The notes under the pieces are model-generated. The model worked only from the letters and a program-made list of their open reading frames with translations, did not search any database and was not told where the DNA came from. Below are positions 47,147 through 55,831 of a stretch of DNA of 64,000 nt, piece by piece. The position numbers and the translations under genes were made by a program. The number at the start of each line of letters is the position of its first letter. Positions within the stretch are counted from its first letter, which is position 1. Origin of the DNA: Acinetobacter calcoaceticus ANC 3811 (GTDB lineage: Bacteria > Pseudomonadota > Gammaproteobacteria > Pseudomonadales > Moraxellaceae); the NCBI RefSeq assembly GCF_000399665.1, contig NZ_KB976986.1, positions 2,835,249-2,899,248 on the forward strand. The letters run 5' to 3'.

Positions 47147-48292
47147 TTAGAAATATTTTAAAATCGAAATATGTTTATTTTGATGTTTGAATTTCGAGAA
47201 CCATTTAACAGCAGGATAAAGCGCAAAAGACAACACAATCGTGATGAACCACAGCATCCACACATGATTAACCGATAAATAATTGCCATGGTTGGCTCCC
47301 CATACACTTATTGCAAACACATACATCAGTTTCAACACATATAAATGCAGTAAATAAAAGAACATAGGCACAGAGCCAAACACCACCAATGGTTTTAAAA
47401 ATGAATATTGCTGCATACGTTCAAAAGCAACCAGTACAATCAAACCGATTCCAACATTCAGCAAAATAAACAGCAAAGACGGTGGATACTTGGTGAGGTT
47501 AAAAAAGCTCATTAAAGTGAGTTGTAATGACTCAAAATGCTGCCACGGCTGGTCGCCATAGATATTGATAAAACGCAGTAAAACAAACAATCCAATACTT
47601 GCCAGACCGATACTCAATAAATAGTGGCTTCTTTGCTTTGCAGTATATTTTGAACTAAAGAATTGGCCTAAAACATAACCCAGCAAAATAACACCAATCC
47701 AAGGCAAAACAGGATAGCTTGTGCGAAGCTTGATGTCTGCAAACTCAATCCAGCCACGCTCGTGTAAAACGAACCATACATTCTGTAAAAAACCATTTGT
47801 AAAATGCACAGAATCTAATAAGTTATGCCCAAAAATAATCACTAAAGCTGCGCCAGCAATGACAGGCAACGGTAAACTCACACAACCTGCCAACACTACC
47901 ATGCTGATACCAATCGCCCAAATCACTTGTAAATAAATGACTTCTGGTGGAAAAGTTGCTGTCCAAGCAAAGTTCACCAATGTCAGCTCTAACACAATTA
48001 AAAATAGACCACGCTTCAATAAAAATGCACGGGTTTGCTGTAAATCCTGTTTTTTTGAATGAAATAAAAAAGCCGAAATACCTGTTAAAAGAACAAAAAC
48101 CGGAGCACAAATATGTGCCAATAACCGACTACCAAATAATGCAGGTTCAGTTACTGTTACATCCATTGGATCTATGACCTGCTTATGCAAATAGAAAGTT
48201 TCTCTTACATGGTCGAGCAACATAATCAAGATGACCAAACCACGTAAGGCATCAATCGACTGTAAACGCTCAATATTTTTTTCTAAAGACAT
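47147..48292 (-). CDS. DUF1624-type multi-pass membrane acyltransferase-like protein
   Basis: About 381 residues with ten or so hydrophobic helices. The N-terminus RLQSIDALRGLVILIMLLDHVRE matches the DUF1624 / heparan-glucosaminide N-acetyltransferase-like family, with the conserved Asp-His of the second helix. These proteins are thought to modify sugars at the membrane, but the substrate is unknown. The start is uncertain: an ATG five codons upstream is equally poor in ribosome-binding signals. It diverges from the TonB receptor with a Zur-like site between them. Confidence 0.8.
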   Translation of the reverse strand: MSLEKNIERLQSIDALRGLVILIMLLDHVRETFYLHKQVIDPMDVTVTEPALFGSRLLAHICAPVFVLLTGISAFLFHSKKQDLQQTRAFLLKRGLFLIVLELTLVNFAWTATFPPEVIYLQVIWAIGISMVVLAGCVSLPLPVIAGAALVIIFGHNLLDSVHFTNGFLQNVWFVLHERGWIEFADIKLRTSYPVLPWIGVILLGYVLGQFFSSKYTAKQRSHYLLSIGLASIGLFVLLRFINIYGDQPWQHFESLQLTLMSFFNLTKYPPSLLFILLNVGIGLIVLVAFERMQQYSFLKPLVVFGSVPMFFYLLHLYVLKLMYVFAISVWGANHGNYLSVNHVWMLWFITIVLSFALYPAVKWFSKFKHQNKHISILKYF

Positions 48293-48313
48293 AGCGATAA
48301 TCAACAAAATAAT

Positions 48314-48336
48314 GTAACGTTATACTATTACATTTA
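48314..48336. promoter_or_regulatory. Zur-like box shared by the divergent promoters
   Basis: AACGTTATACTATTACATTT (48316-48335) differs at two positions from the gamma-proteobacterial Zur consensus AATGTTATANTATAACATTT. It ends 31 bp before the TonB-receptor start and is about 20 bp from the start of the membrane protein. Confidence 0.6.
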
Positions 48337-48366
48337 ATTCCTTTTGTCTTTCATGGCTGCTCATTT

Positions 48367-50457
48367 ATGCAACACAAATTAGGTTTGTTATCTTCCTTAG
48401 GTCTATCGTTTATATCGACACTCAGTTGGGGAGAAGAAACGTCAACGGTACTGGCAACCATACGCGTTCAGGCTGAAACTACCCAAGAAGATGTAAGTCA
48501 AAATAGTTCAGCGACTAAATTTTCCCACGATGTTTTAGATGTACCTTTTAATCGTGCTTTTGTTTCTAAGCAGGTGATGGAACAACAAGACGTTCAGCGC
48601 ATTGATGATGCATTAACCTTAGTCAGTGGGGTTTTTCATCAGAATAATTATGGTGGTGGTTTTTGGGATAATTACTCTTTCCGTGGTTTTAGTGGTGATC
48701 CAAACTTAGGGGCTACCATGATCCGTAATGGTTTGAGTGTAAACCGAGGTGTTAGTGCTCCCAAAGACATCATAAACATTGACTCTTTAGAATTTTTGAA
48801 AGGACCAATGGCTGCGCTATATGGCCGTGGGGAAACAGGTGGTTTGCTCAATCTAAATAGTAAAAAACCACAGTGGGAAAGCGAAAGTGAAATTAACTTA
48901 CGCGCCAATAGCCAAGAACAATATCGAATAAGTCTGGAACACACCGCGCCGATTAACGATCAACTGGCCTATCGTTTAGCAGTTGCCCACGAAGATAATC
49001 AAAGCTTCCGTGATCATGTCAACAGTGAACGCTGGTTCTTTTCGCCGCAGCTCACATGGAAAATTTCAGACCTGACACAAATCGACTTTGACAGTGAATT
49101 TACTCAGCACAAAGGAACCTTTGACCGTGGGGTAAGCACCGTTAATCACCAGTTTGTGATGGACCCGAAAACCTTTACGGGGGAACCTGCTGATGGCGAT
49201 ATGAAAGTAAAAGATTACTTTTACCAACTACGTCTTAGTCATGAATTTAACCCTGACTGGAAACTGAATAGTGCCGTCAGTTATAAAGATGCTCAAATGG
49301 TCGGCTTTTCGACCGAACCACGACGCCTACAAGCCGATGGCCGTACTTTAGAGCGTCAACGCCGCTATCGTGATTATCAAAGTGAAGATGTGCTGGCTCA
49401 AACAGAATTGCTTGGTAAGCTTGATACCTCATGGGCTCGACATGAAATTTTACTTTCAACTGAACTTGGTCAACTCGACTATCAACAATATCAGCTGCGT
49501 CGTAACCACAGCTCAGGCATGCCAAATACAATTGATATTTATCAACCTGAATATGGAAAATATTTACCAGATTTAGCACCGTTCACCAACACCAAAGAAC
49601 AGCAACGTTACTTTGCTCTTAATGTACAAGATCAAATCTTTTTTAATGATCAATGGAGTGTGCTTTTCGGCAACCGTTTTGATCAGGTCGAACAAGACTT
49701 TAAAAATCACCTGACTCAGACCGAAAGTAACCAGACCCTTCATCAAAATAGTCCGCGTTTCGGAGTAAATTTTAAAGCTTCTGACCAATGGGCTTTTTAT
49801 ACGAACTATGGTCGTTCATTTGCGATGAATAGTGGTATGAACCGAAATGGTCAAACCTTTGCTCCTGAAAAAGGTGAAAGCTACGAGGTCGGCACCAAAT
49901 ATAAAATGAATGACCAAAGTGTGCTGAGTCTTGCTTTGTTTAAAATGAAAAAACAGAATGTACTGACAACCGATCCAATTGACAGTAACTTTCAAACCGC
50001 AGCAGGCGAAGTCAGCAGCCAAGGGCTTGAATTTGATTTAAATAGCCAGATCAATGACCGTTGGTTGGTTAATGCCAATTATAGTTATACCGATGCTCAA
50101 ATTGAAAAAGACCAAGACCTTGCCAAAGGTGCACGTCTGAGCAATGTGCCAAAACATCAAGGTTCAGTAAGTACCAACTATGAGTTTCTACAAGAAGGCT
50201 TAACAAAAGCAGGCGTAGGTGCCAACCTTACCTATGTGGGTGAACGTAGCGGACATAACCTTGATAATGGCTTTAATTTACCAAGCTATACTCTGGTGAA
50301 CTTAAGTGGCTACTATGCCCCATCTGATCGTTTACGCTATCAACTTAATGTGAATAATTTGTTTGATAAAACTTACTATGTTTCAAGCTATAGCGATTTG
50401 TGGGTTCAACCAGGTGAACCACTCAATGCCTCAATTTCAGCACAGTGGAAATTTTAA
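48367..50457 (+). CDS. TonB-dependent siderophore-type receptor
   Basis: A 696-residue outer-membrane receptor: signal peptide up to about LSWGEE, a TonB-box-like region (VLATIRVQA), the plug domain with ISLEFLKGPMAALYGRGETGGLLNL features, and a 22-strand barrel ending in WKF. It resembles ferric-siderophore (FhuE/FpvA-like) receptors. The Zur-like box upstream suggests induction in zinc starvation, so it may carry a zinc complex or a siderophore used for zinc. The ligand is not inferable. The terminator is immediately downstream. Confidence 0.93.
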   Translation: MQHKLGLLSSLGLSFISTLSWGEETSTVLATIRVQAETTQEDVSQNSSATKFSHDVLDVPFNRAFVSKQVMEQQDVQRIDDALTLVSGVFHQNNYGGGFWDNYSFRGFSGDPNLGATMIRNGLSVNRGVSAPKDIINIDSLEFLKGPMAALYGRGETGGLLNLNSKKPQWESESEINLRANSQEQYRISLEHTAPINDQLAYRLAVAHEDNQSFRDHVNSERWFFSPQLTWKISDLTQIDFDSEFTQHKGTFDRGVSTVNHQFVMDPKTFTGEPADGDMKVKDYFYQLRLSHEFNPDWKLNSAVSYKDAQMVGFSTEPRRLQADGRTLERQRRYRDYQSEDVLAQTELLGKLDTSWARHEILLSTELGQLDYQQYQLRRNHSSGMPNTIDIYQPEYGKYLPDLAPFTNTKEQQRYFALNVQDQIFFNDQWSVLFGNRFDQVEQDFKNHLTQTESNQTLHQNSPRFGVNFKASDQWAFYTNYGRSFAMNSGMNRNGQTFAPEKGESYEVGTKYKMNDQSVLSLALFKMKKQNVLTTDPIDSNFQTAAGEVSSQGLEFDLNSQINDRWLVNANYSYTDAQIEKDQDLAKGARLSNVPKHQGSVSTNYEFLQEGLTKAGVGANLTYVGERSGHNLDNGFNLPSYTLVNLSGYYAPSDRLRYQLNVNNLFDKTYYVSSYSDLWVQPGEPLNASISAQWKF

Positions 50458-50472
50458 TTCATCTATAAAATA

Positions 50473-50498
50473 AAAAGCCCGAAAACTTTCGGGCTTTT
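50473..50498. terminator. Bidirectional terminator
   Basis: AAAAGCCCGAAA pairs with TTTCGGGCTTTT with a minimal loop. It sits between the TonB receptor and the convergent SnoaL-like gene. Confidence 0.9.
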
Positions 50499-50500
50499 CA

Positions 50501-50878
50501 TTAAAACATACCGTTTTCATTGACGAGTGGATCAGGCTGTATTTGCCCAATGTCCCAAAACTCAGCAATTTTTCCATTTTCAAAACGACAAATGTGAACC
50601 ACTGCCAAGGTTGTTAACCCGTTCATTTGCATTTCAATTTTAGAATGCACAGCAACTAAATCACCATCTTCAATGACATGTTGAACTTCAAAGAATTTAT
50701 TTGGAGTTTCAATTGCACTTTCACGCATTCCCTCCTTCAAAGAAGTTACATCACCCGCATAATAAGGGTTGTGATGCTTGAAGTTAGGCGCGGTGTAATT
50801 GCTATAGGCTTCATCGACTTCACCAGCTGCGGCAAGCTCTAAAAACCGTACAGCAATTTGTTTTTGAGATAAGTTCAT
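50501..50878 (-). CDS. SnoaL-like protein (NTF2 fold)
   Basis: A 125-residue NTF2-like protein: VRFLELAAAGEVDEAY, APNFKHHNPYYAG, EDGDLVAVHSKIE and CRFENGKIAEFWDIGQIQP are typical of the SnoaL-like polyketide-cyclase family. The EFWDIGQ segment provides the aspartate of the pocket. Such proteins are small-molecule-binding or isomerase folds; the function here is not defined. Possibly co-transcribed with rraB, which ends 28 bp upstream. Confidence 0.8.
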   Translation of the reverse strand: MNLSQKQIAVRFLELAAAGEVDEAYSNYTAPNFKHHNPYYAGDVTSLKEGMRESAIETPNKFFEVQHVIEDGDLVAVHSKIEMQMNGLTTLAVVHICRFENGKIAEFWDIGQIQPDPLVNENGMF

Positions 50879-50906
50879 GATTATCTCCTACCCGTTATTT
50901 TAGACC

Positions 50907-51287
50907 TTACTGTAACAGGTCATCTTCTTCGTCGCCTTCCTCGAAGACGTAAGCCATACAGCCCCATCCATCATATTCACCCTGAAATTTTTCAGCGATG
51001 CTGGCAAACCATTGTTCTAAGTCAACAATGTCTGAATAGTCGGGTTCCATATTAACGAAGATCGTAATAATCCATTCATTTGGCTCAACTGCATCATCTT
51101 GAAAGAGTGAAACCTTTTGTTCTTGGTACAGTAAATAGAGTGCACATTGCTCTGCATTTTTCTGATCTTGAAAAGCAATAGAAAATTCAATTTCATGTAG
51201 ATCTGTTAAATCATCCCCGTCTTCAGCCATTTGCCAAAGTACATTGCCGTTATCGTCATCTGGAAATTGTTCGTAATCACGAGTCAT
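50907..51287 (-). CDS. Ribonuclease E inhibitor RraB-like protein
   Basis: A 126-residue acidic protein of the RraB family (DUF1260), recognised by QFPDDDNGNVLWQMAEDGDDL, the EFSIAFQD segment and the terminal FQGEYDGWGCMAYVFEEGDEEDDLL. RraB binds RNase E and inhibits RNA processing in the E. coli degradosome. The internal ATG after AAGGGA was chosen over the longer frame. Function is inferred from the family. Confidence 0.85.
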   Translation of the reverse strand: MTRDYEQFPDDDNGNVLWQMAEDGDDLTDLHEIEFSIAFQDQKNAEQCALYLLYQEQKVSLFQDDAVEPNEWIITIFVNMEPDYSDIVDLEQWFASIAEKFQGEYDGWGCMAYVFEEGDEEDDLLQ

Positions 51288-51415
51288 AATATGATCCCTT
51301 GTTGTTGTTGCCGTATTAATATTATTCGGCATTAAGAATACCCGACTTTTATTGCAGTTTGGGTATATATTCCGTTCCCAATTGCATCAAATTAATTTTT
51401 TTAATTATATAAATT

Positions 51416-52081
51416 TTAAAAAGGCACCTGCGATTCAATCACTACATCGGTTCCATTTAATGGATGCTGAAAAGCCAGATATGCAGCATGTAGCGCCATA
51501 CGGTTTAAGTGAAATTGCTTTGGTTCAGGGTGATATAACTTGTCACCCATAATCGGATGTCCAATATGCATCATGTGTACACGTAGCTGATGCGAACGCC
51601 CTGTCACCGGCTCTAGTAAAACGCGGCTTTGATCTGTTTTTTCATCATAGATGAGAGGCTGAAATAAGGTTTTGGCATGTTTGCCCAACTCAAAATGCAC
51701 GATTTGTCTCGGGCGATTTTCCCAATCGGTAATGAGTGGAACTTCAACACTACCCTCTTCTGCAACTTTGCCTTGCACCAAAGCCATATAATGCTTTTTG
51801 ACTGTTCTGGCCTGAAACATTTTACTTACCGCAACTTCTGCATCGCGATGCTTGGCAAACATAAGTAAACCCGAAGTCGCCATATCTAAACGATGCGTAA
51901 CCTTAGCCAAAGGGAACTTTTCAAGTATGCGTAAATAGGCACTATCATGATGTTCAGGCAACCTCCCCATAACCGACAATAGACCCGCAGGTTTATCAAC
52001 CACGATCAAATCGTCATCTTCAAATAAAATTGAAAGCGGATCTTGTGGCGGAGCATAAACAAAGTGGTCGTTTAAAGGCAT
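51416..52081 (-). CDS. rluA: RluA-type pseudouridine synthase
   Basis: About 221 residues. The catalytic aspartate is Asp66 in HRLDMATSG, and motif II is VDKPAGLLSV. The short, single-domain form without an S4 domain matches RluA, which modifies 23S rRNA position 746 and tRNA position 32. The start is ambiguous: a frame 28 codons longer starts with ATGATG just inside a palindromic TTCCACGTGGAA-like stretch, but the RluA family begins near the chosen ATG. Confidence 0.85.
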   Translation of the reverse strand: MPLNDHFVYAPPQDPLSILFEDDDLIVVDKPAGLLSVMGRLPEHHDSAYLRILEKFPLAKVTHRLDMATSGLLMFAKHRDAEVAVSKMFQARTVKKHYMALVQGKVAEEGSVEVPLITDWENRPRQIVHFELGKHAKTLFQPLIYDEKTDQSRVLLEPVTGRSHQLRVHMMHIGHPIMGDKLYHPEPKQFHLNRMALHAAYLAFQHPLNGTDVVIESQVPF

Positions 52082-52192
52082 TATCGTAGAAACAGCAAGG
52101 GAGCATGGCGGCAGATCATAAAGAAATTTCCAATTTACCGCAAAATAATCTATACAGCTCATCATGTTCCACGTGAAACTCAGATTCAGTTT

Positions 52193-52894
52193 TTACCGTT
52201 TTTTATTCATTTCAGATAAAAGATCGAGCTGAATTTCTTGAATATGTGCAAGTCTTTCCCATTGATGTGATAAAAGATGATCCATTTTTTCATGTAAATG
52301 TCTAATTTCAAGCTCAGCTTTTAAATTAATTTGATAGTCATGTTGAGCGCGTAACCGATCTTTTACCTCTTGTCGATTTTGACTCATCATAATGACAGGT
52401 GCCTGAATTGCAGCTAAACATGACAACACCAGATTAAGCAGAATAAATGGATAAGGATCAACAGGATGTACAACCATCACTACGGTATTTAAAATGATCC
52501 AAGCCACTAAAAATAGTCCAAAACAAGTTAAAAAGACCCAACTTCCGCCAAAAGAAGCTATTTTATCTGCTAGTTTTTCACCCAAAGTCCAATTCTGATC
52601 GAACTCTGTCTCTGTATTTCGACTAATCAGCTCGTGCCTTTGCATACTGCCAATCACTTCATTTTCTAGCGTAGATAACTCACCCTTTTCCGAGCGTAAT
52701 AGTGATTGCACATATTTAATCCGGTAGTCCGCCAAATCAGCACGACAAATAAAGGTTGAAAAAGACCAATCCGGATAATCTTTCAAGATTTCTTCTCCAA
52801 TCACATCTCGAATGACTTCACCAGAGACCAGATCTTTTAAGGGAAAACTCTTTCCACAAACGGCGCATTGGCGACACTGGTTTTTATTGTCCAT
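52193..52894 (-). CDS. DUF1003 membrane protein
   Basis: A 233-residue protein. A cysteine-rich N-terminus (CRQCAVCGK) looks like a small zinc-binding knuckle, two hydrophobic helices follow in the middle (FLTCFGLFLVAWIILNTVVMVV and FILLNLVLSCLAAIQAPVIMMSQNR), and the C-terminus is a helical, basic/acidic coiled-coil-like segment. The hydrophobic-helix pair followed by QNRQEVKDRLRAQHDY is the DUF1003 signature. Function unknown. Confidence 0.85.
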   Translation of the reverse strand: MDNKNQCRQCAVCGKSFPLKDLVSGEVIRDVIGEEILKDYPDWSFSTFICRADLADYRIKYVQSLLRSEKGELSTLENEVIGSMQRHELISRNTETEFDQNWTLGEKLADKIASFGGSWVFLTCFGLFLVAWIILNTVVMVVHPVDPYPFILLNLVLSCLAAIQAPVIMMSQNRQEVKDRLRAQHDYQINLKAELEIRHLHEKMDHLLSHQWERLAHIQEIQLDLLSEMNKKR

Positions 52895-52972
52895 TTTATT
52901 CAGCTCGCAATTGATAATACGTATATTATATAAACGATTTCAATGGATAACATCGTAAATAAAAATAGTACT

Positions 52973-53476
52973 CTAACCCAATATCTGTAAAGTGGCTGGT
53001 ACTATTTTTCGGTGGGCAGGAATCACAGGCAACATGTACAGCCGCCCAAGTAAATTTTTAATATGGACTACTGTGGTTATGGTCAGTACTTGAGTCTTTT
53101 CATTTTTATAAATAGATAAAGTCACATTTAAATGTTTATCGTCATCGCCAACCACTAACTCATTTTCGGTACGTTGCAATAAGGTAAAAATTCCAATCCG
53201 ATCACCAGCTACATATTCATTTTCTTTTTTATGCGCATCAATTTGCTTAAAACTTCCTAAATCTTTAAGCCCAATCTTTGAAGTAATTTTATTACGTAGA
53301 TTCATACTCCATTCTATCCATTGAGGCGTGTGATGGAACAGTTTAATAAGCTGCTGAAATACATTCAGGTCTGGTTGGCCAAGCACAATACTCCACGAGT
53401 CGTGGAAGTAAGCATTGTTCAATTGAGATGAGATTTGGCTGTCATGCGGCAAGGCAGAAAGATAAGGCTTATTCAT
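52973..53476 (-). CDS. DUF2867 family protein
   Basis: A 167-residue protein with the DUF2867 features: SWSIVLGQPDLNVFQQLI, RNKITSKIGLK, LVVGDDDKHLNVTLSI and the C-terminal LLGRLYMLPVIPAHRKIVPATLQ. The fold is beta-rich and resembles lipid-binding START-like proteins. No partner gene is adjacent and the function is unknown. Confidence 0.8.
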   Translation of the reverse strand: MNKPYLSALPHDSQISSQLNNAYFHDSWSIVLGQPDLNVFQQLIKLFHHTPQWIEWSMNLRNKITSKIGLKDLGSFKQIDAHKKENEYVAGDRIGIFTLLQRTENELVVGDDDKHLNVTLSIYKNEKTQVLTITTVVHIKNLLGRLYMLPVIPAHRKIVPATLQILG

Positions 53477-53906
53477 AAATTATATTCTTGTAAGTATCGT
53501 TTTTATTATAGAGAATTTTTAGGGTGTCAAGGGAAAACATCTATGGTTTACTTCAACAATTATAACTTTGTAAGTTAGAACCTTATGCCTATAAACTTTT
53601 GATCTATAGCGTCCTAAGCCGAATCGAGACCTTTTGGGTGAGTACACACTAACGTTATACGTTTTGGTGCATGCTACTCTTTTCGATCCCTATCACACCC
53701 TTGAGATATAGTTTAGCCAGTACCCTGCGGGATTGTTTTTCTAAGAACAGCTAATTTTCATTATTTTTGGAAATTTTTACGCCATTAAGTAAATTAAAAG
53801 GAATTTATTACCATTTCAACATAATTAGTTAAATTTAAATTCCACTTTATTTGTATTTTACGGTTTATTTTACCAAGCCATTAAACTTATATAGTCAAAT
53901 TAAAAA
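53477..53906. other. 430-bp gene-free region, possible ncRNA
   Basis: No credible reading frame. A GC-richer patch at about 53600-53735 contains short inverted repeats (ACGT-rich AACGT-TAT-ACGTT, GGGTG/CACCC, ATCGA/TCGAT). CCTATAAACTTTT here resembles the CCTACAAACTTTT at the start of the small RNA genes at 63194 and 63954. The rest is AT-rich. Confidence 0.35.
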
Positions 53907-54497
53907 CTACTTCACTAGCAACCGTTTAGCCGATTCTATAATCATTGCTCTACGCTTTTCATGAGGATTATCAATATCCTCGACCGGGGTAAACATTCGG
54001 GCAACTTGAGGCAACATAAACCAGCTATTTGCAAGTGCTAAAATCAGGAAGGTTAAATAGCTTGCTTCAATTTCATCGGTCACTCTTCCTTCATCTTGTT
54101 CTTTTTTAATTGCTTCAATTTTACAGTTATAATTTTCGCAGCGGATGTTTTCATTTGGCACTTCTTGTGAAGAGTAAATCAGCCCTTCCCAAAGCAATAA
54201 ACGACTCAGTTCAGGGTGTACACAATGATAGTCATACACACGCCCAGCATATTCAGCAATATCTTCTTCTTCAAAAGATTTAAGAGGTACAGACTGGGCA
54301 ACTTTAATTAATTCATTACTTAAAACGACCGCAAATAAATCTCTTTTAGCCCCAAAATAATTATAAATGCGCTCTTTGTTAACACCTGCAATTTTTGCAA
54401 TTTTATCAACAGTGGTGCCATCTGGACCATGCAAAGCAAACTCACTAATTGCAGCTTTCAAGATTTTTTGTTTTGTTCCTTCAGTATCCCACGACAT
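53907..54497 (-). CDS. TetR family regulator
   Basis: A 196-residue TetR-type repressor with the N-terminal helix-turn-helix (FALHGPDGTTVDKIAKIAGVNKERIYNYFGAKRDLF) and an all-helical ligand domain. It is divergent from the SDR gene with an 81-bp gap holding a matching palindrome, so it probably represses itself and that gene. The inducer is unknown. Confidence 0.9.
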   Translation of the reverse strand: MSWDTEGTKQKILKAAISEFALHGPDGTTVDKIAKIAGVNKERIYNYFGAKRDLFAVVLSNELIKVAQSVPLKSFEEEDIAEYAGRVYDYHCVHPELSRLLLWEGLIYSSQEVPNENIRCENYNCKIEAIKKEQDEGRVTDEIEASYLTFLILALANSWFMLPQVARMFTPVEDIDNPHEKRRAMIIESAKRLLVK

Positions 54498-54547
54498 AAT
54501 TATTTTTCACTTGCATATATTATTAAAACATATTATAAAATATTTCC

Positions 54548-54563
54548 AACCAAATAGTTGGTT
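54548..54563. promoter_or_regulatory. Candidate TetR operator
   Basis: AACCAA-ATAG-TTGGTT has perfect 6-bp arms and lies between the divergent TetR and SDR starts, 16 bp before the SDR ATG. Confidence 0.6.
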
Positions 54564-54578
54564 TTTTGGAACTTTATA

Positions 54579-55280
54579 ATGAACAACAATATTATAATTT
54601 TTGGCTATGGAACAGGTATTTCCAAAGCCGTAGCACATAAGTTTGGTAAAGAAGGCTATAAAATCGGGTTAGTGGCAAGAAATGCTGAAAAACTCGAGAA
54701 GGCCATTCTAGAACTTAAAACACAAGGTATAGAAGCTTATGCTTTTACATGTGATTTAGCAGTTCTGGAAGACATACCAAATCTCGTAAAACGTATTAAA
54801 GACCAATTCGGAGAGATTAAAAATATTCATTGGAACGCTTTCCATGATATTGAAGGCAACATCTTAGAAACCAATCCGTTAGATCTCACCCAAAGCTTCC
54901 ATATTCGTGTTTCAAGTTATATTGCTACGGTACAAGCTTGCCTACGTGATTTAGAAAAGAATAACGGTAGTATTTTATCAACCAATGGAATTTTTGCGTT
55001 CGATGCCGTGGGAATAGATTTGGTTGCCAAAGAATATTCATCTTTAGCAATTGCTGCTGCCGCTCAATATAAAACCACCAACTTACTTGCTCATAGTCTC
55101 GCTGACTCAAATGTTTACGTGAGCCAAGTCATTGTGAATGGCTTTGTTGATGGAACACCGGGCGCACAAGATAAAAGCTACACGGTACATCCAGAAACGA
55201 TTGCAGAGCAGTTCTGGTACTTACATCAGCATAAACAAGAAACGGTTTCTCTTTGTGGAGAAGCAATTCAAGCTGCTTAA
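54579..55280 (+). CDS. Short-chain dehydrogenase/reductase-like protein
   Basis: A 233-residue Rossmann-fold protein of the SDR family. The N-terminal glycine motif is atypical (IIIFGYGTGISKAVA) and FTCDLAVLEDIPNLV marks the adenine-binding aspartate. I see no clear YxxxK at the expected position (KEYSSLAIAAAAQYK), so the canonical catalytic pair may be missing or displaced. The start at ATG was chosen over an upstream codon 7 residues earlier. It is controlled by the divergent TetR gene and has its own terminator. Substrate unknown. Confidence 0.85.
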   Translation: MNNNIIIFGYGTGISKAVAHKFGKEGYKIGLVARNAEKLEKAILELKTQGIEAYAFTCDLAVLEDIPNLVKRIKDQFGEIKNIHWNAFHDIEGNILETNPLDLTQSFHIRVSSYIATVQACLRDLEKNNGSILSTNGIFAFDAVGIDLVAKEYSSLAIAAAAQYKTTNLLAHSLADSNVYVSQVIVNGFVDGTPGAQDKSYTVHPETIAEQFWYLHQHKQETVSLCGEAIQAA

Positions 55281-55296
55281 ATAATTTTCTTATGGC

Positions 55297-55334
55297 AGAA
55301 GAAGCGTAATCAATTACGCTTCTTCTACTTTTTA
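55297..55334 (+). terminator. SDR gene terminator
   Basis: AGAAGAAGCGTA and TACGCTTCTTCT pair around an ATCAAT loop, followed by ACTTTTT on the plus strand. Confidence 0.8.
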
Positions 55335-55366
55335 AATTTATGCTTATATACCGCAAAATTATTTAA

Positions 55367-55825
55367 CTATTTCTCATACTCTGAAGGATCAATTTTGTAT
55401 TTTTTAAATAAAATTGAGCGTACAGAGTCATTTATACTGTCATCATATTTAATGATTAAATAAATATCTTTCTTAGTTAAAGGAATAGTTTTTAAAATAT
55501 CACTTAGCTCTGTGCTTCTAATAGAGCGTACTTCACTTGGTTGTTTAGATATTTCTGGATCTTGTTCTTCAAACTTAAAATCAACACCTTGCAAGTTGAA
55601 ATAAACCATAACTCTTCTATTTAAAGAATCACTATCATCATATAAAACTGTCCCTGCTGGAAGAATTGTATATTCTGAATAATTATCACCATTTGAAGAA
55701 ATTTTTAGAGGCTTCTCTAAAATATGTATCTTAGGCATTTCTCTAAAGCTCCACAGATAAAAATTTAAAACTAATTGAATTAAAAACAAAATTCCTAATA
55801 TGATTATTACCAGATTTTTTTTCAT
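55367..55825 (-). CDS. Membrane-anchored protein, putative immunity protein
   Basis: A 152-residue protein with one N-terminal hydrophobic helix (LVIIILGILFLIQLVLNFYL) and no signal cleavage site, so it should be anchored in the inner membrane with the rest in the periplasm. It matches no family I recognise. It starts 6 bp after the putative effector downstream of vgrG. A periplasm-facing anchored protein beside a predicted cell-wall-active effector is the expected immunity arrangement; this is inference. Confidence 0.6.
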   Translation of the reverse strand: MKKNLVIIILGILFLIQLVLNFYLWSFREMPKIHILEKPLKISSNGDNYSEYTILPAGTVLYDDSDSLNRRVMVYFNLQGVDFKFEEQDPEISKQPSEVRSIRSTELSDILKTIPLTKKDIYLIIKYDDSINDSVRSILFKKYKIDPSEYEK

Positions 55826-55831
55826 ATATCC

